Shown piece by piece: positions 55,942 to 64,000 of a stretch of 64,000 nucleotides of DNA (the first letter of the stretch is position 1; the number at the start of each line of letters is the position of its first letter). The notes beneath the pieces were generated by a model. That model worked only from the letters and a program-made list of their open reading frames with translations, searched no databases and was not told where the DNA came from. The stretch is from an uncultured Massilia sp. (GTDB lineage Bacteria; Pseudomonadota; Gammaproteobacteria; Burkholderiales; Burkholderiaceae): assembly GCA_946481275.1 (NCBI GenBank), contig CAMLMV010000035.1, positions 6,864 to 70,863 on the forward strand, read 5' to 3'. The position numbers and the translations under genes were made by a program.

Positions 55942-57399
55942 ATGACCTCCACTTTTGTCGTCGACAGCCCGGCACGCGCAGCAGACCGGGACACCCGCCC
56001 GGTCCAGGTAGCGTCCGCGAAAGACCTGTACTTTGCGCTGATGGACAACCCGGCCGCGGCCCTCGAGGCGTCCCGTGCGTTCCTGGCGGCGCAGATCGAA
56101 GTCGCGCGCGCGGAACCGTGCGAGCTGCCGGACGCCGTCTGGCAGCTGCAGGGCTGGATCCAGGGGCGCGCCGAATCGGTCGGCATCGCCTACCGCGAAT
56201 ACCTGGCCGCGCGCAAGAACGGCGCGCCGCGCCGCTATTTCACGAGCAAGTCGCATGCGCTGTATTTCCTGAAGGGCGTCGCGCCCACGAAGCTCGTCGA
56301 CGGCGCCTGGCTGTACGGCACGCTGTCGCGCTGGGAGAATCCGGACTTCCACCCCCTGATCAAGACGTATCTCGAAGAGCTGGGCGACGGCGTGCCGGAC
56401 AAGAACCACGTGACCCTGTACCGCCGCCTGCTCGCGGCGCACGGCTGCGAACACTGGGAGACGCTGCCGGAAGACCACTTCGTGCAGGGCGCGATCCAGC
56501 TGGCGCTCGCGTACAACGCCGACGCGTTCCTGCCCGAGGTGGTGGGCTACAACCTCGGCTACGAACAACTGCCGCTGCATCTGCTGATCACGTCCTACGA
56601 GCTGAACGAACTCGGGATCGACCCGTACTACTTCACGTTGCACGTCACCGTCGACAACGCCGGCAGCGGCCACGCGCACAAGGCCGTGCAGGCGCTGCGC
56701 CACCTGATGGCGCAGTCGGGCGATCCGGCCGCGTTCTTCCGGCGCGTGCTGGACGGCTACCGCCTCAACGACCTGGGCGCGTGCACGACGTCCGTCATCG
56801 GCGCGTTCGACCTGGAAGCGGAACTGGTCGAGATCTTCAGCGCGAAGGCGGCCATCGGCAAGAACATGCACTCGGATTACTGCCGCGTGGCCGGCCGTTC
56901 CGTCAACGACTGGCTCGCCGACCCGAAGCAGATCCCCGATTTCCTCGCGAAGCTGGAGGAGTCCGGCTGGATCCAGCGCGGCGAAGACGTGGAGCAGAGC
57001 CGCTTCTGGCGCCTGATCCAGGGCGAGCGGGCGGAGATGTTCGGCGTGTTTTCCAGCTACGAGCAGCAGGTGCTGCGCGACTGGATCACGACGCCCCGCG
57101 ACGCCACGGCCACCGCGCGCACGACCCGCGTGCTGAGCCACCGCGCGCGCCAGCGCACGCTCGACAGCCTCACGCAGCACGCCCAGCGCAGCGGGTATCC
57201 GGAGCGGGGCCTGATCCGCCGCCGGCCGACGGGCAGCGGGGGCGACTCCGAACTGCACCAGCTGGAAGAGCGCGTGGCGGCGGCCGCCGGCAAGCCGGAG
57301 GCGATGGCGATGCTGGCGGCATTGATGTCGCCGTCGATCCACCACACGGCCATCGGGCTGATGGCCACCCGGATGTATTCGCAGCTGCTCGACGCTTGA
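55942..57399 (+). CDS. Heme-oxygenase-like diiron protein coupled to cyanophycin synthetase
   Basis: A 485-residue soluble protein. Its middle (about 130-320) resembles the iron-containing redox enzymes with a heme-oxygenase-like fold: YLEELGDG (Glu145/146), PEVVGYNLGYEQ (Glu199, Glu208) and YYFTLHVTVDNAGSGHAHKA (His234, Asp238, His244). These positions match the Glu/His/Asp ligand series of known diiron oxidases and lyases (UndA, SznF, BesC types), which act on fatty or amino acids. An N-terminal region of about 110 residues and a C-terminal tail of about 110 are extra. The gene ends 18 bases before cphA. A role in making or modifying an amino-acid substrate for the polymer is inferred from context. 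Confidence 0.7.
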   Translation: MTSTFVVDSPARAADRDTRPVQVASAKDLYFALMDNPAAALEASRAFLAAQIEVARAEPCELPDAVWQLQGWIQGRAESVGIAYREYLAARKNGAPRRYFTSKSHALYFLKGVAPTKLVDGAWLYGTLSRWENPDFHPLIKTYLEELGDGVPDKNHVTLYRRLLAAHGCEHWETLPEDHFVQGAIQLALAYNADAFLPEVVGYNLGYEQLPLHLLITSYELNELGIDPYYFTLHVTVDNAGSGHAHKAVQALRHLMAQSGDPAAFFRRVLDGYRLNDLGACTTSVIGAFDLEAELVEIFSAKAAIGKNMHSDYCRVAGRSVNDWLADPKQIPDFLAKLEESGWIQRGEDVEQSRFWRLIQGERAEMFGVFSSYEQQVLRDWITTPRDATATARTTRVLSHRARQRTLDSLTQHAQRSGYPERGLIRRRPTGSGGDSELHQLEERVAAAAGKPEAMAMLAALMSPSIHHTAIGLMATRMYSQLLDA

Positions 57400-57417
57400 A
57401 ACATAATAGGGATTCCT

Positions 57418-60051
57418 GTGCACATACTCGAACAACGCTTTTTGCGTGGACCGAACATCCACGCGGCCACCCCCTGCCTGTTGTCCGTGCTCGACCTGGA
57501 CGACCTGTACGGCGTCTCGACCCGCGACCTCCCGCAGTTCAACGAGGCGTTGCTGGCGCTGCTGCCGTCGCTCGCGGACTATCTCGTGCCGACGGGCCAG
57601 CCGGGCGGCTTCGCGCAGCGCCTGCGCGAAGGGACGTATCTCGCGCGCGTGATCGAGCATGTGACCCTGGGCCTGCAATGCCTCGCGGGCGCGCCGGTCG
57701 CTTTCGGGCGCACGCGACCCGTGACGGGCAAGCCGGGCCAGTACCGCATCGTCTGCGCGTATCAACTGGAAAAGGTCGCGCAGCCGGCGTTCGCGCTGGC
57801 GGTGGACATCGTCGACGCGCTCGCGCGCGGCCGCCCGTTCGATCTGGCGCCGCGCCTGGACGAGCTGCGCGAGATCGCGGCCCACTACGCCATCGGCACG
57901 AGCACCGCCGCCGTGCTGGCCGCCGCACAGGAGCGGGGCATCCCGGTCACGCGCATCACGGAAGACGCGAACCTGTTCCAGCTGGGCTGGGGCGTGAAGC
58001 AGAAGCGCATCCAGGCGACGATCACGGGCGACACGGGCACCATCGCCGTGCGCATCGCTAGCGACAAGCAGCTCACCAAGCAGCTGTTGCATGAAGCGGG
58101 CGTGCCCGTGCCGCAAGGCGAGACGGTGACGACGATCGAGGACGCGCTGCGCGTTGCCGGCAAGTTGAAGGCGCCGGTGACCGTAAAACCGCTGGACGCC
58201 AACCAGGGCAAGGGCGTCACCGTCGCGTGCCGCACGGATGCGGAGATCGAGCAGGCGTACGCGTACGCGCGCAAGTTCGGCCGCCACATGATCGTCGAGC
58301 GCTTCATCGAAGGGGCGGATTACCGCGTGCTCGTCGCGGGAGGCAAGGTCGCGGCGGCGTCGCTGCGGCGGCCCGCGCACGTCGTGGGCGACGGCACGCA
58401 CACGGTGCGCGAACTCGTCGACCTCGAGAACCGCAATCCGGCGCGCGGGGCGGGCCACACGAACATCCTCACGCAGATCGCGCTCGACGCCCATGCGGAA
58501 GACCTGCTGCGGCGCCAGGACCTCGTGCCGGATGCCGTCCCCGCGGCCGGCACGACCGTGTACCTGCGCGGGAACGCGAACCTGTCGACGGGCGGCACGG
58601 CGGAAGACGTCACGGATCTGCTGCCGGAATCCACGCGCCGCCAGTGCGTGCGCGCGGCCGCGAAGATCGGCCTGGACGTGGCGGGCATCGACATCGTCTG
58701 CCGCGACATCGCCCAGCCGCTGGCGGAGCAGGGCGGCGCCGTCATCGAAGTCAATGCGGCGCCCGGCATCCGCATGCACGAGCATCCCAGCAGCGGCGCG
58801 CCGCGCGACGCGGGCGACGCCATCGTGCAGGGCCTGATGGGCGAGTCGGACGGGCGCATCCCGATCATCGCGTGCACGGGCACGAACGGCAAGACGACGA
58901 CGACCCTGCTGATGGCGCACACGGTGCGCCTCGCCGGCCGCGTCACGGGCGTGACGACGACGCACGGCGTCTACATCGCCGGCAAGGAAGTCACGAAGGG
59001 CGATTGCACGGGCTACTGGTCGGCGCGCACGGTCCTCGCGTCGCCGGACGTGGAGTTCGCGGTGCTGGAGACGGCGCGCGGCGGCATCCTGAAACGCGGC
59101 CTTGCGTTCGATCGCTGCGACATCGGCATGGTGCTGAACGTGTCGCCCGACCACCTGGGCCTGGACGGCGTCGACACGATCGAGGACCTCGCGCAGGTAA
59201 AAGCCGTGGTGCCGCTGGCGGCCAGCCGCGCCGTCGTGCTGAACGCCGAGGACCCGCTGTGCGTGGCGATGGCGCGGCGCGTGCATCCGGACGTGGAGAT
59301 CGTGTATTTTTCCATGGAGGCCGACAACCCCGTGCTGCTGCGCCACCTGGAGGAGGGCGGCCGCGCCGTCTACTTCCAGGACAATTCGATCGTCGTGGCC
59401 GACGCCACGTACCACCAGGAGCTGCTGCGCGTGGAAGCGATGCCGATCGCGCTGGGCGGCCGCGCGCGCTACAACATCGCCAACGGTCTCGCGGCGGCGG
59501 CGGGCCTGATGGCGGCGGGTTTCAACAACCTGCAGATCGCGACGGGCCTGTCGACGTTCGTCAGCGACGGCAAGACGAACCCGCTGCGCACGAACGTGTT
59601 CGACGTGCGCGGCGTCACGGTCATCGTCGACTATGCGCACAATCCGGCCGCGTATTCTGCGCTGGCGGAGATGGCGCGCTCGCTGCTGCCCGGCCAGCTG
59701 GTGGGCATCGTGACGGCGCCGGGCGACCGTCGCGACGCCGACCTGCTGGAAGTGGGCCGCGTGTGCGCCGGGCGCTTCGACGAACTGGTCGTGTACGAAT
59801 CGTCCAGCCGGGGCCGCGCTTACGGCGGCGCCGTCGACCTGATCCTGCAGGGTGCCGAGGAGGTCGTCGGCAAGACGGATACGCTGCACCGCGAACTGGA
59901 CGTGGGCGAGGCGATCCGCCTGGGCCTGTCGCTGTGCCGGCGCGGGGACGTGCTCGTGTTCGCGTGCGGATCGTCGCTGGACGTGTTCGTGGAAGCGATC
60001 CGGCAGACGGACCCGGAAAGCGCGGCGCGGATCGCGGCGCAGGTGGGGTGA
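57418..60051 (+). CDS. cphA: Cyanophycin synthetase
   Basis: An 877-residue protein of the length expected for CphA1. The N-terminal domain (about 1-160) carries GPNIHAATPCLLSVLDLDDL and REGTYLARVIEHVTLGLQ; an ATP-grasp domain (about 200-470) has KPLDANQGKGVTV and VIEVNAAPGIRMHEHP; the Mur-ligase-like domain has the P-loop GTNGKTTTT with Lys492, then a C-terminal domain with VDYAHNPAAY. The enzyme alternately adds aspartate to the backbone and arginine to its side chains to make the storage polymer. The start is GTG 57418. No cyanophycinase is in the window. Confidence 0.9.
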   Translation: MHILEQRFLRGPNIHAATPCLLSVLDLDDLYGVSTRDLPQFNEALLALLPSLADYLVPTGQPGGFAQRLREGTYLARVIEHVTLGLQCLAGAPVAFGRTRPVTGKPGQYRIVCAYQLEKVAQPAFALAVDIVDALARGRPFDLAPRLDELREIAAHYAIGTSTAAVLAAAQERGIPVTRITEDANLFQLGWGVKQKRIQATITGDTGTIAVRIASDKQLTKQLLHEAGVPVPQGETVTTIEDALRVAGKLKAPVTVKPLDANQGKGVTVACRTDAEIEQAYAYARKFGRHMIVERFIEGADYRVLVAGGKVAAASLRRPAHVVGDGTHTVRELVDLENRNPARGAGHTNILTQIALDAHAEDLLRRQDLVPDAVPAAGTTVYLRGNANLSTGGTAEDVTDLLPESTRRQCVRAAAKIGLDVAGIDIVCRDIAQPLAEQGGAVIEVNAAPGIRMHEHPSSGAPRDAGDAIVQGLMGESDGRIPIIACTGTNGKTTTTLLMAHTVRLAGRVTGVTTTHGVYIAGKEVTKGDCTGYWSARTVLASPDVEFAVLETARGGILKRGLAFDRCDIGMVLNVSPDHLGLDGVDTIEDLAQVKAVVPLAASRAVVLNAEDPLCVAMARRVHPDVEIVYFSMEADNPVLLRHLEEGGRAVYFQDNSIVVADATYHQELLRVEAMPIALGGRARYNIANGLAAAAGLMAAGFNNLQIATGLSTFVSDGKTNPLRTNVFDVRGVTVIVDYAHNPAAYSALAEMARSLLPGQLVGIVTAPGDRRDADLLEVGRVCAGRFDELVVYESSSRGRAYGGAVDLILQGAEEVVGKTDTLHRELDVGEAIRLGLSLCRRGDVLVFACGSSLDVFVEAIRQTDPESAARIAAQVG

Positions 60052-60055
60052 GCCT

Positions 60056-62767
60056 TCACCCGTGCGGCAGCGCGGCCGGTGCCGCCGCCGCCAGCGCCCG
60101 GTGCAGCGCGCTCATGTCGATCGGCTTCACGAAGTAATGATCGAAGCCCGCCGCCTTGGCGAGCACGCGGTCGTGCGCCTGTCCATAGCCCGTCAGCGCG
60201 ATGTACGCCGCATGGCCGGTCTCCGGCAGCCCATGCAGGCGCCGCGACAGCTCGTAGCCGTCCATGTCGGGCAGGCCGATGTCGAGGATCAGGGCGTCCG
60301 GATGCGACGTCCGGGCCGCGTCGAGCGCGCCGTGCGCGTCGTGCCGGATCGTGACCGTGTGGCCTTCGGTTTGCAGGAGCGCCGCCAGCGACGTCGCCGC
60401 GTCCGCATTGTCGTCGGCGATCAGGATATGCAGTGGATGGGATTCCGGCGCGATCGCGAGGGATCCGTCGCGCGCGTCGTCCCTGCGGTCGAGCAGCGGA
60501 AGCGACAGGGTAAACGTGCTGCCCTTGCCGGGGCCGTCGCTGCGGGCCGTCACGTTGCCGCCATGCTGGGTGGCGATGCTTCGGACCAGCGCCAGGCCGA
60601 GCCCGAGGCCGCCCTGGGACCGGTCCGGCGTCTGCTCGGCCTGGGAGAACAGGTCGAATACATGGGGCAGGAAGTGCGCATCCATGCCGACGCCGTCGTC
60701 GGTCACATGAACATGGACGTTGGATGCGACGACTTCGAGCTCGAGCCGGATGCGCCCGCCCATCGGCGTGTATTTCGCCGCATTGCTCAACAGGTTCGCG
60801 AGCGCCTGGACGAGGCGCGTGCGGTCGCCAAGGACGAGCACGTGCTCCGGCACGAGACGCACCGACAGCCGGTGGTGCCGGGCATCGATCAGGGGCCTGG
60901 ACTGTTCGATCGCGCCGTCGATGGCGTCCCGGATATCGAGTACGGCCCTGTCGATGGACACCAGGCCCCGCGTCACGCGGGACACGTCGAGCAGGTCGTC
61001 GACGAGCTCCGTCATGTGCCTGACCTGGCGCGCGATGATCCCGCTGTATTTCCTGACCGTGTCCGGGTCGGTTCCTGCCTTGCCGAGCAACTGCGCGGCG
61101 GTGCCGATCGGCGCCAGCGGGTTGCGCAGTTCGTGCGCGACCAGCGCGAGGAATTCGTCCTTGCGCCGGTTGGCCTGTTCCAGCGCGATTTCCGCCTCGC
61201 GCTGCAGCGTGATGTCGGTATTCGTGCCGAACCAGCGCACGATCTTCCCGTTCCTGTCGCGGATCGGCACCGCCCGCGACAGGAACCAGCGATATTCGCC
61301 GTCCGCGCCGCGCAGCGGGAACAGGTCCTCCCACGCGACCTGCTGTCGGACTATCTGCTCGTAGTACTTCGCCTTGACCGCGTCCGCGAAGTCGGGGTGG
61401 TGGACTTTTTCCCATCCCCACCCCTGCATGTCCGCGAGCGTCGTGCCGGTGTATTCGAACCAGCGGTTGTTGAACCAGAAGATCGCGCCGTCGCCGTGCG
61501 CCATCCACGCCAGTTGCGGGATGTTTTCCGCCAGCGTGCGGAACTGGTTTTCGCTTTCCCTGAGTGCCGACTGGGCCTTCTTCGCCTCGCTGATGTCGAG
61601 CGCGACCCCCAGCATCCGGGCCGGCTTGCCGTCGCGGTCGACTTCGATCCTGCCGCGCGCCTGGAGGTGGCGGATGCCGCCGTCCGGGTAACGCAGGCGG
61701 TACTGGTATTCGAACGGCTTGCCGGTGGCGAGCGATTCGGCGGTGCAGGCGTCCACGGCCGGGCGGTCGTCCGGATGGATCATGGCGAGATACGCGGCTG
61801 ACGGACCGCCGTCGGCATCCGCGTCGGAGACCTGGAACATGCGCGCGAAGTTGCGGTCCGCGTGCACCCGGTCGGCCTGGATGTCCCAGGTCCACGTGCC
61901 GACTTCCGCCGCGGCGAGCGTGCCTTCCAGGCGCGCCTGGGCATCCTGCAGCGCCACCTGCAGGGTCTTCTGGTCGTCGATGTCGGTGCAGGTGCCCATC
62001 CACCGTTCGATGTCGCCGGCCTCGTTCCGGATCGGCAGGGCGCGCGCCAGCATCCAGTGGTAGTTGCCGGAGCGGTGGCGCAGCCGGTATTCGATTTCGT
62101 ACGGCTCGCCCGTGCGCAGGCTGTGCTTCCAGGCCCGCTCCGTGCGCGGCAGGTCGTCCGGATGGAGGATGGCCCCCCAGTTGTCGCCGATGGTGGCGCT
62201 CGCCGGCACGCCGGCGAATTCGTAATGGCGCCGGTTGTAGTAATCGTGATAGCCGCTCGGCCGCGCCGACCACACCATCTGCGGAATGGCGTCGGCAATC
62301 TGGCGAAACCTGGCTTCGCCTGCCTCGGCCGCCTGCTGTTTCAAGACCTGTTCCGTGACGTCTTCCACGCAGTGGATGATGTAGATGACCTCGCCCGCGG
62401 CATCCAGTACCGGGGCGTTGACGGGTTTCCAGTAGCGCACCTCGAATCCGCTCCCGGCCGGCCCACGCTTCGGGATATCGTATTTCTGGATCGGCATGGC
62501 GTCGGTTTCCCGGGTCCGAAGCACGCGGTCGAGCGAGGCGCGCAGGTTCGTGGCGCCGGTCGCGGTGGCATCCTCCGGGTTGTCCGGAAAGACGTCGAAC
62601 ACGTTGCGCCCCAGGATCTGCTCGCGCGTGGTCATCGTCGCGGACAGGCGCGCTTCGTTGGCGGCGACCATGGTGAAATCGGGTGTCAGGACGAGCAACG
62701 GAATGGGTGTCGCGTCGAATAACAGCCGGAAATCGGGTGCAAGACCAGCGGGCAGCGGTGTAGCCAT
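60056..62767 (-). CDS. Multi-PAS hybrid histidine kinase
   Basis: A 903-residue cytoplasmic kinase with no transmembrane segment. Four PAS/PAC domains (about 12-145, 150-270, 280-400, 410-535), HisKA with His545 in VAHELRNPLAP, HATPase (about 655-770, GGLGLGLALVRSI) and a C-terminal receiver (about 785-900) with Asp829 (LDIGLPDMDG) and the late Lys of FVKPID. ATG 62767 is preceded by GAAGGAGTTGCGAC. It would sense intracellular or diffusible cues; the output protein is not adjacent. Its end lies five bases from the convergent cphA. Confidence 0.9.
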   Translation of the reverse strand: MATPLPAGLAPDFRLLFDATPIPLLVLTPDFTMVAANEARLSATMTTREQILGRNVFDVFPDNPEDATATGATNLRASLDRVLRTRETDAMPIQKYDIPKRGPAGSGFEVRYWKPVNAPVLDAAGEVIYIIHCVEDVTEQVLKQQAAEAGEARFRQIADAIPQMVWSARPSGYHDYYNRRHYEFAGVPASATIGDNWGAILHPDDLPRTERAWKHSLRTGEPYEIEYRLRHRSGNYHWMLARALPIRNEAGDIERWMGTCTDIDDQKTLQVALQDAQARLEGTLAAAEVGTWTWDIQADRVHADRNFARMFQVSDADADGGPSAAYLAMIHPDDRPAVDACTAESLATGKPFEYQYRLRYPDGGIRHLQARGRIEVDRDGKPARMLGVALDISEAKKAQSALRESENQFRTLAENIPQLAWMAHGDGAIFWFNNRWFEYTGTTLADMQGWGWEKVHHPDFADAVKAKYYEQIVRQQVAWEDLFPLRGADGEYRWFLSRAVPIRDRNGKIVRWFGTNTDITLQREAEIALEQANRRKDEFLALVAHELRNPLAPIGTAAQLLGKAGTDPDTVRKYSGIIARQVRHMTELVDDLLDVSRVTRGLVSIDRAVLDIRDAIDGAIEQSRPLIDARHHRLSVRLVPEHVLVLGDRTRLVQALANLLSNAAKYTPMGGRIRLELEVVASNVHVHVTDDGVGMDAHFLPHVFDLFSQAEQTPDRSQGGLGLGLALVRSIATQHGGNVTARSDGPGKGSTFTLSLPLLDRRDDARDGSLAIAPESHPLHILIADDNADAATSLAALLQTEGHTVTIRHDAHGALDAARTSHPDALILDIGLPDMDGYELSRRLHGLPETGHAAYIALTGYGQAHDRVLAKAAGFDHYFVKPIDMSALHRALAAAAPAALPHG

Positions 62768-62843
62768 GTCGCAACTCCTTCGGGTATGGCCATACTAAGC
62801 CGAAGTCCGGAATGGTGTCGCGCTGAAAGACATGCGTGTCACA

Positions 62844-63728
62844 TTAATGCGCCTGCCGTGCGAGCTCCAGGAAATTGCCCACCTTGGTCGACGAATTCCC
62901 TTCGAGCGACGCCAGCGCCAGTTTCGAGCGGACTTTCGCATCCGCGATGTCCACGTACGTGACGCCCTCGGCGTGAAACTGGCTGACGGAGGCCGGCACG
63001 ATCGACACGCCGAACTCCGCCGCGACGAGGCTGACGACGGTCGACAGCTGCGGCGCCTGCTGGCCGGGCATCGGCTCGAAGCCCGCATGGCGACATGCCG
63101 AGACGATCTCGTCGTGCAGCATCGGACTGGCCGCGCGGGGGATCAGCACGAACGGCTCCTGCGCCAGCGCGGACAGGGGAATGCGCGCCCGCCGCGCGAG
63201 CGGATGCGTGACCGGCAGCACGGCCTTCATCGGCTCGCTCGCGATGTCCTGCAGCACGACGCCAACGAAGGAGTGCACGCCCGGGCGCAGGAACGCGAGG
63301 TCGATCCGGCCTTCGTCCAGTTGCGCCAGGAGGTGCGCCGTCGTGCCTTCCGTCAGCGTGAGGCCGACGCCGGGATAGGCGTTACGGAATTCGCGCACCA
63401 GCGCCCGCACGATCGGGTGGAAGGCTGCGGAGGCCGTGAAGCCGAGGTGCAAATGGCCGGTCTCGCCGCGGCCGGCCCGCTGTGCGTTCAGCGTGGCATG
63501 GTCAACGTCGTCCAGCAGGCGCTTGGCGTCGACGAGCAGCGCCTTGCCGGCGTCGGTCGCCACCACGCCGTGGCCCGTGCGGTGGAACAGCTTCACGTCG
63601 AGCTCCCGTTCCAGCGCGTGGATCTGCTGGCTCAGCGGCGGCTGCCCGATGCCGAGCCGTTCCGCCGCGCGGGTGATATTGCCTTCCTCGGCGACGGCGA
63701 CGAAGTAGCGTAAATGTCTGAGTTCCAT
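62844..63728 (-). CDS. LysR-family transcriptional regulator
   Basis: A 294-residue LTTR with the N-terminal HTH (ELRHLRYFVAVAEEGNITRAAERLGIGQPPLSQQIHALE) and the effector domain from about 90. It resembles regulators of aromatic-compound catabolism such as BenM/CatM in the opening residues. The target is unknown; it is divergent from sdhC, with 161 bases between. Confidence 0.88.
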   Translation of the reverse strand: MELRHLRYFVAVAEEGNITRAAERLGIGQPPLSQQIHALERELDVKLFHRTGHGVVATDAGKALLVDAKRLLDDVDHATLNAQRAGRGETGHLHLGFTASAAFHPIVRALVREFRNAYPGVGLTLTEGTTAHLLAQLDEGRIDLAFLRPGVHSFVGVVLQDIASEPMKAVLPVTHPLARRARIPLSALAQEPFVLIPRAASPMLHDEIVSACRHAGFEPMPGQQAPQLSTVVSLVAAEFGVSIVPASVSQFHAEGVTYVDIADAKVRSKLALASLEGNSSTKVGNFLELARQAH

Positions 63729-63889
63729 GCGGTATCTGTGAAAAGTATGGATCCTAGATTATCCATATATTGGACAGCATAGTGAGATTTCGAGATAATA
63801 CAGGTATCCCACGGACAAGTTTTTTTGCGGCGAGAGCCGCATGGACGCGTTTCGACGGGCCCATAAATTCATTTTGGAAGAGTGCTGGA

Positions 63890-64000
63890 ATGTCAGAAGC
63901 AATAAAAAAAGTGCAGGAGCGAAGGCAGCCGATCCGTAACGTGAACATTACGGACATCACGATGAACTACAAGCAGCCGCCGTCGGCCATCGTGTCGATC
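63890..64000 (+). CDS. sdhC: Succinate dehydrogenase cytochrome b556 subunit, N-terminus (3' truncated by window edge)
   Basis: The first 37 codons are visible, ATG 63890 after GGAAGAGTGCTGGA. They read MSEAIKKVQERRQPIRNVNI, then a segment with QPPSAIVSI, which matches the burkholderial SdhC start (…RNxxxxxIxxYxxPPxxIVSILHR). SdhC anchors succinate dehydrogenase in the membrane. Only the start can be judged, hence moderate confidence. Confidence 0.6.
   Translation, partial: MSEAIKKVQERRQPIRNVNITDITMNYKQPPSAIVSI

Overview
The window is GC-rich (except a short AT-rich stretch near 50.7-51.4 kb) and densely packed with short intergenic gaps and frequent ATGA/GTGA gene overlaps. PEP-CTERM proteins, a large TonB-dependent receptor, a Kdu/Kdg uronate pathway, cyanophycin synthetase and a burkholderial-looking sdhC start point to a soil betaproteobacterium of the Oxalobacteraceae (Massilia/Telluria/Duganella type). 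This assignment is inferred from gene content, not from a marker-gene comparison. No rRNA, tRNA, CRISPR array or intact insertion sequence was seen.

Region 1 (1-4384): the end of a tightly coupled plus-strand operon for CoA-bound aromatic breakdown: the old-yellow-enzyme end of an aminobenzoyl/salicylyl-CoA hydroxylase-reductase, an SDR, a MarR regulator, a crotonase, an acyl-CoA dehydrogenase and a RidA-like protein. It resembles the aerobic 2-aminobenzoyl-CoA pathway.

Region 2 (4385-37981): a large polysaccharide utilisation locus. Secreted enzymes are three alginate-lyase-fold proteins, a beta-helix (GH28-like) protein, a GH2 beta-galactosidase, a GH127 and a GH43. A TonB receptor gives outer-membrane uptake. 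An eight-gene minus-strand operon (33747 down to 25421) encodes KduI, KduD, a KdgK-type kinase, a mutarotase-like protein, an AGE-family isomerase, a fructokinase-like kinase, a LacY-type symporter and a cytoplasmic GH88 unsaturated glucuronyl hydrolase. A LacI-family regulator (24368-25417) sits in the middle. About a dozen copies of a 12-bp palindrome close to GTTATCGATAAC lie in front of these genes, several immediately downstream of recognisable -10 boxes, so the locus looks like one LacI-repressed regulon. Two of the lyases are each followed by a homologous small PEP-CTERM protein, giving a duplicated lyase/PEP-CTERM module. The sugar set implied is uronic acid plus galactose, arabinose and perhaps mannose.

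Region 3 (38015-41161): small envelope and housekeeping genes: SYLF/YSC84 protein, DUF2784, HdeD-like, DUF427, and an M15 peptidase homologue with substituted active-site positions.

Region 4 (41158-46521): a signalling module: a Ser/Thr kinase with TPRs, a small beta-rich protein, a sigma-54 activator with an FHA-like N-terminus, and a divergent HTH-AAA ATPase gene preceded by a near-perfect sigma-54 promoter and TGTAAA/TTTACA repeats.

Region 5 (46588-54118): AI-2E-type permease with a long tail, a decayed sulfur-acquisition locus (internally deleted SfnB homologue plus an ABC permease remnant), a LysE exporter, an AT-rich island with a small Cys-rich secreted protein, a pseudo-gluzincin TPR protein and a metallophosphoesterase.

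Region 6 (54181-64000): an APC amino-acid permease with a structured leader, a heme-oxygenase-like diiron protein coupled to a cyanophycin synthetase, a multi-PAS hybrid histidine kinase, a LysR regulator and the first 37 codons of sdhC.
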